DNA of 55,000 nucleotides from Synoicihabitans lomoniglobus (GCF_029023725.1 NZ_CP119075.1:1-55000); one strand, 5' to 3'. Positions 32,677-44,658 are shown, numbered from the stretch's first letter. Notes: generated by a model from the letters alone, not told the origin. Numbers and translations are program-made.

Positions 32677-33960
32677 TCAGGCCGCCGCCCGGGTCGCCGA
32701 TTCACAGGCAAACACGCGTTGCGGATCGTAGGTCGTGGCGCTGCGTTCCAGGCCGTAGAGCAGTTTGAGGAACTTGCGCGCGACCGCGGTCATGGCCTTG
32801 GCTCCACACATGCCCTCGGCGCGTTTGCCGTGGTAATACTCGCCGTAGAGTTGCCCTCGCACCACGCGCTTGAGCACCGCTTGTGAGAGCACGTGGCGCA
32901 AGCGGGCGCGTCCCTTTTTGCTTTGCCGATCCTGTCCACGTTGCGAGCCACTTTGGCGGGGACGCAGGTTCAATCCACCGTAGCGCAACAGTTGTTTGAC
33001 ACTGGCAAACTCGTTGAGTGGCCCGGTCTCCGCGAGCACCCGGGCTAATAGGAATGGACTGATCAGGCCGGGGTGCGCTTGCAGCCGGGTTTCCTCGTGT
33101 CGCTGCAGTTGTTCGAGGAGCCCGATCATGCGGTCGCGGCAGGCTTGCATGCGTTGCTGGACCAGGCGTAGGTCGGCGTAGTGCTCACGCAATTGCGCGC
33201 TCAGTTCCTCGCGCCACAGCTCGTCATCGACGCACAACTCGCAGGCTTGGGCATCGTGCCACAGTCGCGCGATCGTCGAGTGATACAACTTGCGCCGGCG
33301 CAGGCGCTCGCGGAAGCGGCTCCACCCGGGCGCGAGCATCGAGGCCGGGTTGAACCCATAGAGCTCGAGCACGACCCCGGCCGCGCGGCTCTTAAATAAC
33401 CAGTCCTTTTTGAAGGACAACTCGCTGCACAGGTGCAGCAAGGTCTTGTGAATCCGATTTTTGGTCTGCGTGCAGCCACGCTCCAGTCGATCGTAATAGG
33501 CTCCCAGTTCGCGCAGGGCCAGCCACCGACTGGTGAGCTCCCGGTCCGTGAGCGTCTTGCCCCACTTGGCCAATAGCAGCATCGTGCGCGGATCCTTCCA
33601 ATCGCTCTTGCCGGTATCGTTGTTCTGCACCACCTGCATCTGGTGCACGCTCTCACCACTCACCAACGCGGTCATGCAACCATGCTGGCGGGCGAGTTTT
33701 AAAAGGCGCTTTTCGTAGCCACCGGTGGGTTCGCAAATCACCTGGGCGTGAGTGAATCCCAAGGCCTTAGCACGGGCCTTGATCTGATCCAACCACGCCG
33801 GGATCGCCGTGTTGGCATTGGGCACGATGCCCTCCTCCAGACGGCCTTTATCATCACATTCAAACGCCCAGTTCAAACTCTGCTTGGAGACATCCACGCA
33901 GACATTGAGCCAGCGGCTTTGCAGTTGCTCACTGCCAGGATTGATCGTTGGTTTGTTCAT
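32677..33960 (-). CDS. IS110-family transposase (copy 2)
   Basis: 427 residues, the same sequence as copy 1 at 23340-24623, with intact DEDD and Transposase_20 motifs. Two intact identical copies imply recent transposition or ongoing gene conversion. It faces the opposite direction to the cassettes. Confidence 0.95.
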   Translation of the reverse strand: MNKPTINPGSEQLQSRWLNVCVDVSKQSLNWAFECDDKGRLEEGIVPNANTAIPAWLDQIKARAKALGFTHAQVICEPTGGYEKRLLKLARQHGCMTALVSGESVHQMQVVQNNDTGKSDWKDPRTMLLLAKWGKTLTDRELTSRWLALRELGAYYDRLERGCTQTKNRIHKTLLHLCSELSFKKDWLFKSRAAGVVLELYGFNPASMLAPGWSRFRERLRRRKLYHSTIARLWHDAQACELCVDDELWREELSAQLREHYADLRLVQQRMQACRDRMIGLLEQLQRHEETRLQAHPGLISPFLLARVLAETGPLNEFASVKQLLRYGGLNLRPRQSGSQRGQDRQSKKGRARLRHVLSQAVLKRVVRGQLYGEYYHGKRAEGMCGAKAMTAVARKFLKLLYGLERSATTYDPQRVFACESATRAAA

Positions 33961-34175
33961 GCTTAACTCCGTGGTCCCGGTAACACCAAAACGCGGAAGG
34001 TCGCAACCTCTCGCGCTCCCGTTGCCGGGACCGCTTTCTTGGCCTCATTCACCTATTAGTAGCATGCCGGGCAGGTATAATTTTCTCAAATTACGTTTAT
34101 TAAAGCGGTCTGAATCCACCCGAAACCGCTCAATTTCGGCAACTCCCGCGGCAGGCACGCGTCTCATAGTTTACT

Positions 34176-34688
34176 ATGAAAACTCCTTACCTCCGCCTTT
34201 TCACCACCGTGGTGTTTTCCATCCTTCTCTCCTCCGTCGCATCGGCCAAGAGCACCGAAATGCCGCGGCTGCAGGTGACGGTCGAGACCCCGACGGTGTT
34301 TGATATCATGAATGAGAGCGACATCGCCGATGCCTTGGTCGCCCAGCTGCAGGAATCATTTCGTCGTGGTGGCTTTGAAGGTCGTATCACGCACGTCGAC
34401 CGCCTGGACAAAGTGTCAGACCGCATCCCGCTGCTGACCGTGCGCCTTTCCGATTGGGAACGTCGTCGTTCCGGTTTCGTCGAATGCCGCTTCACCGCCA
34501 AAGTGACCACGGTTGATGGCCAGTCGATCAACCTCGGCAGCTTCAACGGCCACGCCACAACCTGGAATCGCTCGGATCGATTCACGCTTTCCCAAGCGTT
34601 TGAAGACGCCGCCGCCGATGCCATGCGCGAACTCTACCGGGACTATCGGAAACTCGACACCGCCACGGCCGACACCAACGCCAAGTAG
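34176..34688 (+). CDS. Exported protein of unknown function
   Basis: 170 residues from ATG 34176. The N-terminal signal peptide (RLFTTVVFSILLSSVASA) is cleaved before KSTEMP. The mature part begins with a beta strand (RLQVTVETPTVFD) and continues with ADALVAQLQESFRRGGFEG and LLTVRLSDWERRRSGFVECRFTA, similar in outline to small periplasmic proteins carrying a DUF3313/TolB-N-like fold. This resemblance is weak. It has higher GC than the cassettes and lacks a flanking attC, so it is probably chromosomal. Possibly the first gene beyond the integron. Confidence 0.65.
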   Translation: MKTPYLRLFTTVVFSILLSSVASAKSTEMPRLQVTVETPTVFDIMNESDIADALVAQLQESFRRGGFEGRITHVDRLDKVSDRIPLLTVRLSDWERRRSGFVECRFTAKVTTVDGQSINLGSFNGHATTWNRSDRFTLSQAFEDAAADAMRELYRDYRKLDTATADTNAK

Positions 34689-34734
34689 CGGCGTTGCCAC
34701 CGAAGCCGGCGCCGGCGATCGCCGCAAAACCGCC

Positions 34735-35048
34735 CTACCCGCTCGATTCGAGTGCCCACCCCGCCGCGACCGACGCCAAGTCGGCCACCACGTGGGTGGC
34801 CCCTGCCTCACGCAACTGCGCTTCCGTGTGCGTGCCGGTCGTTACGCCCACGAAGGCCATGCCGGCCTGCTGAGCCGCCGCGACGTCAAACGGTGAGTCG
34901 CCGACCAAGCAAGTATCCGCCGCCGCCGCGTCCAATCGTGCGAGCGCCCACGCCGCGAAGCGGGGTTCGGGCTTGAGCCAGTCGGTATCCCCGGCTCCGA
35001 CGACATCGGCCAGCAACGGTTCGACCCCGAGGTGCGCGCAAATACGGT
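34735..35048 (-). pseudogene. HAD-family hydrolase, 5'-truncated remnant
   Basis: About 104 codons encode the C-terminal half of a phosphoglycolate-phosphatase-like HAD protein: ADVVGAGDTDWLKPEPRFA with the catalytic Lys region, and CLVGDSPFDVAAAQQAGM with the acidic metal-binding motif. The N-terminal half with DxDGT and the cap domain is absent; the frame runs into a repeat (GTATGTCCCCGGTTCA...) at about 35046. A restart at 34999-35016 could in principle give a 93-residue fragment, but it would lack the nucleophile. Interpreted as a deletion remnant. Confidence 0.75.
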
Positions 35049-35990
35049 ATGTCCCCGGTTCATACCATTGACCCTTTTTTTAGCCGCCAAGCATTGTCCC
35101 TTGCCGTGACCGAGGCTTCCAGCCTCGGTGCTGCCCCTCTGCCTTCGCTCCGGGCAATTCGATGGGGTCAGGCCATCGTCACGTATCCAACGAGCGGGAC
35201 GAAGGGCGATCGGAAAGATCGAGAACGGATTACAAGAACGAGGAACGAGAACGAGGCGCGGAGGAAGATTAGCAGACGAGGTCTCCCACGACCGCCAGCG
35301 TTGGGGTCCGCAAGTCAAGGGCGTGGGGCGAAGCTTGCACGTGCCGTGGGGGGAGTTTGAGTCGCCGGGTCCAATCGGACAGAGATCCAATCGGCCAGGG
35401 TCGATCCTTGATTAAATCTGAGCCCTGAAGAGGGGCAGTCCGGCGGGGTCGTGTGGTCATATATCAACATTCCACGCAACCGGCGTTGATACGTGACGAG
35501 ATAACTCGATCTTGCTCCCATTCCCATTGGTTAACCCCGAGGCAGGATGCCTTGGCCACGATACCAAGCACTGCCCCTGCCGTGGCTGAGGCTTCCAGCC
35601 TCGGTGCTGCCCCTCCGCCCTCGCATCCGAGAGCAGGGCAGAGATCAGTCCATGAGTGCATGGCTTTCACCGAGCGGGACGCGCGAAGGGTGGGCGGGCA
35701 TGATGTGACGGCTTACGACTGGGCGCAGTTTTTGGCGTTCGCCGATCGGCATCTGCGGTGAGGCGATCGTGCTTCGTGTCGTTATCGCGGGTGAACGCGA
35801 AATTCGGTGTCGAGCGGTATCAGGTTTTTAACGCCAATCCGCCCGGGCGCGGACGTTGCCAAGGGTGAGTGATGGGGGCCGTGCTGGAGACGGACGACGT
35901 GGAAGTCGTCCCTCCGATTTTTGGGACCGCTGCGTTATGTTTCTCCTCGGAGGGACCGGTTCCACCCGGTCCGCGGTCGGTGGTGTCGAG
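35040..35990. repeat. Repeat-rich, gene-poor scar region
   Basis: No intact gene. A near-identical block of about 50 bp occurs at roughly 35097-35150 and 35573-35630, each with the palindrome GAGGCTTCCAGCCTC followed by GGTGCTGCCCCT. Purine-rich tandem text (ACGAGGAACGAGAACGAGG) lies near 35240. GACGTGGAAGTCGTCCCTCC (near 35895) and GGAGGGACCGGTTCCACCC (near 35958) are paired palindromic elements. The left edge carries GTCCCCGGTTC...CATTGACCC, a phrase of the kind flanking REP-associated transposases. The region has accumulated mobile palindromes. Confidence 0.6.
35690..35761 (+). pseudogene. C-terminal fragment of an alpha/beta-hydrolase (CE15 glucuronoyl-esterase-like)
   Basis: The last 22 codons before TGA 35759-35761 read GGHDVTAYDW then AQFLAFADRHLR, which resembles the catalytic-His end of CE15/prolyl-oligopeptidase-type esterases. 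Sequence upstream in the same frame is repeat DNA, so the rest of the gene has been lost. Confidence 0.35.
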
Positions 35991-35995
35991 CGGTG

Positions 35996-38843
<2,848 letters not shown>

Positions 38844-38878
38844 GTTTGGAAGATCGTCCGCAAGAAAGGTTGAATTTT

Positions 38879-38944
38879 ATGGGGCGGCATTCACGCTGCG
38901 CAGCCTCTTGCAATCGACCAGCGCTGCCGACTTCGCCTTGTTGA
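38879..38944 (+). CDS. Possible 21-residue leader ORF overlapping the RNase Y start
   Basis: ATG 38879 lies 9 bases after a good Shine-Dalgarno-like AAAGG (38865-38869); the frame ends at TGA 38942-38944, inside the RNase Y frame. The RNase Y frame itself has only a TTG start without an evident ribosome site. Either a leader peptide coupled to rny, or a hint that the rny start is misjudged. Confidence 0.3.
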   Translation: MGRHSRCAASCNRPALPTSPC

Positions 38945-40488
38945 TCGCCGAGGGTGACCCAGTAAACTGGTCGCTCCCGGCTGCGCTGGTGTTGGGAATG
39001 GTCATCGGGTTCGCGGTGGTGAGAACACTCTCCCGTGGCACGTTGAAACAGGCCGCCGAACAGGCCAAACAGGTGGTCGATGTGGCGCGCCGGGAGGCGG
39101 CCGTGGCCGCCGAAGAAGTGAAACAGGCGGCGGAAAAAGAGATCGCGACCAAACGCAGCGCCTTGACCCGGGAGTATGACCGTCGCGACATCGAGACGGA
39201 TGTGCGACTGCGCGAGATTCGCTCGCACGAAGAGTCGCTCGCCGCACTTGATTTTGAGCTGGAGCAAAAAGGCGAACGCCTGAAACGCGAAGCGGCCGCG
39301 ATCAAGCAAGCCCGTGATGCGATTCGCGCCCAGTCCAAGGATCTGCGCAAACGCCTCGAAGGCGTCGCGAAGATGGACGCCGAGGAGATCCGCATCGCCC
39401 TGCGCGAGGAAGTGGCGATCGAGTGTCAGGACGAGCTTCGCGCCCAGCGTCGTCAGACGCTCGAACGTTCCGAGCAGGATCTTAACAACGAAGCCCGCCG
39501 CATTTTGATCGCATCGATGCAGCGCCTTTCGTCGCAACCCAACAACGATCTGACCGCCACGATCGTGCAGTTGCCGACGGAGGAAATGAAGGGCCGGATC
39601 ATCGGTCGCGAAGGTCGCAACATCAAATCGTTCGAAGCCGCGACCGGGGTGACGCTGCTCATCGACGAATCGCCGCAAATGGTGCTCATCTCGTCTTTTG
39701 ATCCGGTGCGTCGCGAAGTGGCCCGCGCGGCTTTGGAAGGCCTGGTCAAGGACGGTCGTATCCATCCGGCGAATATCGAGGAATTCGTCAATCAAGCGCG
39801 CGATGACATCGAGCTGAAGGTGCAGGAAGCGGGTGAGGACGCGGTCGGACGCCTCAGTATCAACGGACTCAATCCTGAGATCATCAAGCTGCTCGGGCGG
39901 CTGAAATATCGCTTCTCCTACGCGCAAAACGCCCTCGATCACTCGATCGAAGTGGGCTTCCTCTGTTCGATGCTCGCCAGCGAACTCGGCCTTGATCCGG
40001 CGGTGGCCAAACGCGCCGGATTGTTGCATGACATCGGCAAGGGCATCGAGAGCGATTACGAAGGCAGCCATGCCATGATCGGCGCGGATTTTGTGAAGCG
40101 ACATGGCGAGACGCCGACCGTGGTGAATGCGGTGGCCGCGCATCACGAAGAGGTGCCGCCGGAATCGCTTTATGCGGGACTGGTGATTCTCGCGGACACC
40201 GTTTCCGCCGTCCGGCCCGGCGCGCGGGCGGAGTCGATGTCGAGTTACATCCAGCGATTGGACCGGCTGGAAAAACTGGCCGCATCGATCGATGGGGTGC
40301 GCCAGGCGTATGCCATCCAAGCCGGTCGCGAGGTGCGCGTGGTGGTCAACCCCAACGTGGTCTCGGACGACCGCGCGAGTGAGATTGCCAAGGAACTGCG
40401 CCAGCGCATCGAGGACGAGCTGCAGTATCCGAGCACGATCCGCGTGACGGTCATCCGCGAGAGTCGCTATACCGAGACGGCCACGTAG
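38908..40488 (+). CDS. rny: Ribonuclease Y
   Basis: 526 residues from TTG 38908. A single N-terminal membrane helix (LPAALVLGMVIGFAVV) is followed by a long coiled coil (about 45-190), a KH domain (GRIIGREGRNIKSFEAATGV) and an HD domain (HSIEVGFL, LLHDIGKGIE, AAHHEEV). This is the canonical RNase Y layout and length: a membrane-anchored endonuclease starting mRNA turnover. Having both RNase Y and RNase E/G in one genome is less common than having one. The N-terminus is uncertain: the frame remains open upstream, but no ATG or GTG is available nearby. Confidence 0.95.
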   Translation: MQSTSAADFALLIAEGDPVNWSLPAALVLGMVIGFAVVRTLSRGTLKQAAEQAKQVVDVARREAAVAAEEVKQAAEKEIATKRSALTREYDRRDIETDVRLREIRSHEESLAALDFELEQKGERLKREAAAIKQARDAIRAQSKDLRKRLEGVAKMDAEEIRIALREEVAIECQDELRAQRRQTLERSEQDLNNEARRILIASMQRLSSQPNNDLTATIVQLPTEEMKGRIIGREGRNIKSFEAATGVTLLIDESPQMVLISSFDPVRREVARAALEGLVKDGRIHPANIEEFVNQARDDIELKVQEAGEDAVGRLSINGLNPEIIKLLGRLKYRFSYAQNALDHSIEVGFLCSMLASELGLDPAVAKRAGLLHDIGKGIESDYEGSHAMIGADFVKRHGETPTVVNAVAAHHEEVPPESLYAGLVILADTVSAVRPGARAESMSSYIQRLDRLEKLAASIDGVRQAYAIQAGREVRVVVNPNVVSDDRASEIAKELRQRIEDELQYPSTIRVTVIRESRYTETAT

Positions 40489-40526
40489 GGCCGCAGGATC
40501 CTGATTTTTTCCGGATAAGGGACGTC

Positions 40527-40546
40527 CCTCGCTCGACGGAGCGAGG
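40527..40546. terminator. Hairpin after rny
   Basis: CCTCGCTC (40527-40534) GACG GAGCGAGG (40539-40546). It lacks a T-run, so it may be an interspersed palindrome rather than a terminator; a short T6 run occurs earlier at 40505-40510. Confidence 0.4.
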
Positions 40547-40578
40547 CATAGCTGTTCCGTTCGCTCGTCTTTGACCGC

Positions 40579-41988
40579 ATGACCACCGACACCGCTTCGA
40601 CTTTCACACATCCCTCCGCCCGCCGGGACATGGTCCGGCGCAGCATGCGCATGAGTTCGTGGGAGGCGGTGTTTGCGATGCCGTTGGTTTACACCGGGCA
40701 GCCGGCCAATTTGGTGCTCGCGACGTTGTTGGCGGAAGGGATGCAGCTCGCGCCCGGTCCGTATGGATTCATCGTTTCGCTGCCGTTTTGGTGCAACATG
40801 CTGCAGTTGTTCGTCACGCCGGTGTTGGGGCGCTGGTTTTCGATGCGGCAGGTTTTCGTCAGCGCGATCTGGTGTCACATCGCCTGTTGGGCGGGATTGG
40901 CCGGGACGTTGTTGATCGCGCCGGAGTGGGCGGTCGCGCATGCGGTGCCGCTCGCGGGGGCGTTTGTGGGCACGGCTGGTTTGGTGGCGGCGGTGATGGG
41001 CGTGTCGTGGACCGCCTACATGCAGTCCTGGGTGCCCGAGCCGTTGCGCGGCGTTTACTTCGCGCGTCGCAACCGCCTCGCGCAGATTTCGAATTTCACG
41101 TTTCTGTTGTTGGCGGGACTGGTGTTGATGACGCCGCGCCTGGACGTGATCGCCGGGTTGATATTATTCGCGTGTCTGACGCGGGCGATCTCGGCGGTGA
41201 TGGCGCACCGGACGCCGGCAGCGGGTGATGCGGTGGCGGCCGAGCCCGTTTCCTGGCTGGCGCAATGGCAGCGGTTGCGGACGAATCGACCGTATTGGCG
41301 TTCGATCATTTTTGTCGCGGCGTGGGGCGCGGTGTTGAACGGCTACGGCGCGTTTCAGCCTGTGTTCATGCTGGATGAGCTCACGGACAACGCCGGGCTG
41401 GCGAGCATTCCGCTGGCGTTGTCACTGTTGTTTGGCGCGCTCGCCCTGCCGGCGTGGGGAAAGCTGTTGGATCGGTTCGGCGCGCGGCCGGTGTTGGTTT
41501 GTGCGGTGGCTTTGTGGGCGTTGGTGGGCACACCATGGGCGTTTGTCACGCGTGACACGCAGTGGTTGCTTTACGTGGTCTGGGCGCTGACGGGGGCGGT
41601 CAATGCCGGTATCGTGATCGGCCAATTGAATTTGCTGATGAAACTCGTGCCGGCCGAAAGCAAGGCACTCGCGGTGGGGTTGAACATCGCGGCGGCCTCG
41701 GTGGGCACGGCGATCGCGCCGATTTTGACCGGCCAGTTGTTGGAGCATCTGTTCGCGCGGGGCTGGACCGGGCTGCAGGCCTACCATGCGTTTTTCATGA
41801 CCATGCCGGTGCTGGCGATCGGTGTATTGGTATTGTTGCGACGCGTGCAGGAACCGCGGTCGGCGCCGGTCGAGCACGTGCTGGGCGCGCTGCGCAACTT
41901 TCGCACCCTCGGCGCGGCGTTGGGCCTGGGCTTTATTTCCCAGTCGCTGTTCACACCGCGCGGCAAAGGCAAGCGCAGCGAGTATTGA
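40579..41988 (+). CDS. MFS transporter
   Basis: 469 residues with about twelve membrane helices in two bundles joined by a hydrophilic loop (about 210-235, TPAAGDAVAAEPVSWLAQW). Family hints: PLRGVYFARRNRLAQISN between helices 4 and 5, and KLLDRFGARPVLV between helices 8 and 9, the second copy of the MFS loop motif. Closest in style to sugar/major-facilitator permeases of unknown substrate. Ends with a basic tail (PRGKGKRSEY). Convergent with the hybrid kinase on its right (22 bp between stops). Confidence 0.85.
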   Translation: MTTDTASTFTHPSARRDMVRRSMRMSSWEAVFAMPLVYTGQPANLVLATLLAEGMQLAPGPYGFIVSLPFWCNMLQLFVTPVLGRWFSMRQVFVSAIWCHIACWAGLAGTLLIAPEWAVAHAVPLAGAFVGTAGLVAAVMGVSWTAYMQSWVPEPLRGVYFARRNRLAQISNFTFLLLAGLVLMTPRLDVIAGLILFACLTRAISAVMAHRTPAAGDAVAAEPVSWLAQWQRLRTNRPYWRSIIFVAAWGAVLNGYGAFQPVFMLDELTDNAGLASIPLALSLLFGALALPAWGKLLDRFGARPVLVCAVALWALVGTPWAFVTRDTQWLLYVVWALTGAVNAGIVIGQLNLLMKLVPAESKALAVGLNIAAASVGTAIAPILTGQLLEHLFARGWTGLQAYHAFFMTMPVLAIGVLVLLRRVQEPRSAPVEHVLGALRNFRTLGAALGLGFISQSLFTPRGKGKRSEY

Positions 41989-42009
41989 GTTCTTCGCGGT
42001 AGTGGCCGG

Positions 42010-44574
42010 TCACGGGGAGGTGAGCGGCGGGACGCTGGTCGGATATTTTTGGAGAGTTTGGTGGAGCTCCCGAGCGTTGACCGGTTTGCCAAACACCACG
42101 GTTACGCCGGCGCTGAGCCAACGGGCATGCGCGTCGGGAGTCAGGTCGGCGGTCAACGCGATGATGGGCGTGTTGGCGTTGCGAGCGTCGGCTGGCCAGG
42201 AACGAATCCGGCTTGCCACTTCCCAGCCGTTGAGGTCGGGCATCTGGCCATCGAGCACGATCACATCGAAGTCTTCGACCGCGAGGCGCTCGAGCGCGGG
42301 GAGACCGCCGGGGACCGCGACCACCTCGCAGTTGCAGCGGGTGAGTTGGGCGGAACTTACGCGCAGACCGAGGGCGTTGTCATCGGCCAGCAACACGTGA
42401 TGACGGGGGCCCGGCGGAGCGACGAAGGTCTTTTTAACTGCCGTCGGGGTGAGCGTGAGGGCCGTAGCGATCTGGCGGCGGCGCGGCGGTATTTGCTCGG
42501 TGGAGGCATTCGTGCCCGTGGCGATCACGGTCACGGGTCGGCGGGCGGTTTTCCAGCGGGCAACCATCTCGGAGGAGCCGTCGCCGGGCGCGATGACAAG
42601 CGCGGTGGAAGCGTCGGGCTCGGGTGGGGGCAACGCGGCGAAGGGGTTGGCGCCCAGACTGAGCAGGCCGCGGATCACGGCTTCGCGGGTGGCGGGATCG
42701 GGAACCGCCACGGCGATGCGGAGCCCGTTGATGGATTGAGCGAGTCGAGACAGCGAAATGGCGATGGCGGGATCCTGTCGAAGGGCAAGATTCAGAGAGA
42801 ACACCGAGCCTTCGCCCAACTGGCTACGAACATCGATGGAGCCGTTCATCGCTTCAACGAGCCGGCGACTGATGGCGAGGCCGAGGCCGGTGCCTTCGAT
42901 GCGCCGGGCGGTTTCGGGATCACCGCGATTGAACGGCGCGAAGAGTCCCGCCAGATGCTCGGGGGCAATGCCCGGACCGGTATCGCTCACTTCAAACTGC
43001 AAAGCGTCGTCGACGTAAGAAGCGCGCAGGGTGACGCCGCCCTGTTCGGTAAACTTGATGGCATTGCCCACGAGATTGAGCAAAATCTGGCGCACGCGTT
43101 CGGGATCGCCGTGCCAACCGGCGGGGGTCGACGGTTCGATCCAATGCACGAAGGACAACCCCTGCGCGCGGGCCGTGGGACCGAGAATATCGGCCACCTG
43201 ATCGAGAATGTCGTCGAGCAGGAACGGTTCATGAGCGAGATCCAGCCGACCGGCTTCGATGCGACCGAGATCCAGCAAATCGTTGATCAGGCGCAGGAGC
43301 ACGTCACCCGCGCCGGAAATGGTCGTAACGGCTTCGAGTTGATGCTGCTCGAGGGGACCGCCCTGCAGGGATTCGGTCATGCCCAGGATCGCGTGAAGGG
43401 GGGTGCGCAGATCATGACTGACCTGGGTGAGAAACGTGCTCTTGGCGGCGTTGGCGGCCACGGCTTCGCGAGCGAGGGCATCGGCGCGAGCGAGGGTGTT
43501 TTCGATCTCGAGTTTGGCTTCGAGGAGCTCGAGTTCCGCGCGTTTGGCATCGGTGATGTCCCGGAGAATGACCAACTTGCCCCGAGTGCGGCCGCCGGAG
43601 TCGTCGAGGGCGGCGGACTCAATCATCCACCAGTCGACGCCGAGGGCGATCGGACGTCGGGTCGTGGTGGCGGATCGGATGGCTTCGAGCAGATCGGCTT
43701 GCACGGAGAGGCATTCGTCGAGCGGGCGGCCTTCCCGGGCCGCGAGCGGACCAAAGCGGCGCAGGGCGGCTTCATTCGCCCGGACCAGACGGCCGACGGG
43801 ATCGATGACCAGCACCGGATCGGGCAAGCGCAGGAACAACGTGTTGGCCGCGACCGGGATGAGCTCCAGCAGTCGAAAGCGGGCGATGGCCCAGCTCAGC
43901 AAAAGCCCCGTGACGGCGAAGCCGACCGGGGTGTGGTCGAGCTCCGGCCGCGGACCGACGCGCAGCACATAGGCGAGGCTGGTGATCCACGGGGCCAGCG
44001 TGGCGAGAATGATCACCAGCGATTGTTGCCGAAAAACATTGCCGAGACTGAGCGTGTGGGCGGCCAACATGACCGAGCTGGCGAACATGAATCCGTAGCA
44101 ATACGCGACGGTGGCCCAGAAAAACGGGCCGCGTTCGTAACGCGCAAACAGCAGTCCGTCCCGCTCCACCGCCACGATCTCCGGCCAAAGCAGATGATGC
44201 AGGGAATTGGTCGCGGCGGATAGCAGGATGGTGGCGCCGATTGCGGCGGTCAGCACACTCAACGCCCGAGGCGGCGCGTTTTGGTCATGCGTGTGCGCGT
44301 AGGCGAAATGGAACAACGCCACCGGGCCGCAAACGATGCCGAGGTAGGAAACCTGGGACCAAAAAATCTTTCCGGCCATGGTGGCGGCGGAAAACTCCAA
44401 CGCCCCGGCGGCCGACCACAGCACCGCGCCGACGAGCACGGCCAGCAACCAGCGGGCGGCCACGACTTCCCGGCACAACGGCAGCACGAACCCTCCCGCC
44501 ATGACGCACAAACCAGCGGCGAATACCTGCGGTAACGCCAAGGAAGTGAGTTGAAATGTGAACAGGTCTGCCAC
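42010..44574 (-). CDS. 7TM-PAS hybrid sensor histidine kinase with C-terminal receiver
   Basis: 854 residues. Seven N-terminal helices (about 1-225) fit the histidine-kinase N-terminal 7TM domain; a PAS domain follows (about 235-345, LRLPDPVLVIDPVGRLVRANEAAL). HisKA shows QVSHDLRTPLHAILG; HATPase shows NLVGNAIKFTEQGG, DTGPGI and GTGLGLAIS. Residues about 610-720 resemble a worn receiver without an acceptor (LRIAVAVPDPATREAVIRG), and a final receiver has DVIVLDGQMPDLNGWE. This is the BarA/ArcB-like kinase-plus-receiver design, needing a downstream Hpt protein not encoded here. Signal unknown. Confidence 0.92.
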   Translation of the reverse strand: MADLFTFQLTSLALPQVFAAGLCVMAGGFVLPLCREVVAARWLLAVLVGAVLWSAAGALEFSAATMAGKIFWSQVSYLGIVCGPVALFHFAYAHTHDQNAPPRALSVLTAAIGATILLSAATNSLHHLLWPEIVAVERDGLLFARYERGPFFWATVAYCYGFMFASSVMLAAHTLSLGNVFRQQSLVIILATLAPWITSLAYVLRVGPRPELDHTPVGFAVTGLLLSWAIARFRLLELIPVAANTLFLRLPDPVLVIDPVGRLVRANEAALRRFGPLAAREGRPLDECLSVQADLLEAIRSATTTRRPIALGVDWWMIESAALDDSGGRTRGKLVILRDITDAKRAELELLEAKLEIENTLARADALAREAVAANAAKSTFLTQVSHDLRTPLHAILGMTESLQGGPLEQHQLEAVTTISGAGDVLLRLINDLLDLGRIEAGRLDLAHEPFLLDDILDQVADILGPTARAQGLSFVHWIEPSTPAGWHGDPERVRQILLNLVGNAIKFTEQGGVTLRASYVDDALQFEVSDTGPGIAPEHLAGLFAPFNRGDPETARRIEGTGLGLAISRRLVEAMNGSIDVRSQLGEGSVFSLNLALRQDPAIAISLSRLAQSINGLRIAVAVPDPATREAVIRGLLSLGANPFAALPPPEPDASTALVIAPGDGSSEMVARWKTARRPVTVIATGTNASTEQIPPRRRQIATALTLTPTAVKKTFVAPPGPRHHVLLADDNALGLRVSSAQLTRCNCEVVAVPGGLPALERLAVEDFDVIVLDGQMPDLNGWEVASRIRSWPADARNANTPIIALTADLTPDAHARWLSAGVTVVFGKPVNARELHQTLQKYPTSVPPLTSP

Positions 44575-44658
44575 GCGCCGGAGGATGTTGCCGAAAACTT
44601 GATACCAAGCGGCAAGGCGCGTCGAGTTCGGTGCGCCGCCACGTTGGGAATTGGGAGA

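Larger units (their letters stand above)
32311..34067 (-). mobile_element. IS110-family (IS1111-type) insertion sequence, copy 2, in attC11
   Basis: Same 1757 bp as 22974-24730, offset by 9337 bp throughout, in the same orientation. It is inserted at the same position relative to the first attC core (core + CAGT, then CGATCTTCC). Being a direct repeat, the two copies could recombine and delete the 7.6 kb between them. Confidence 0.9.
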
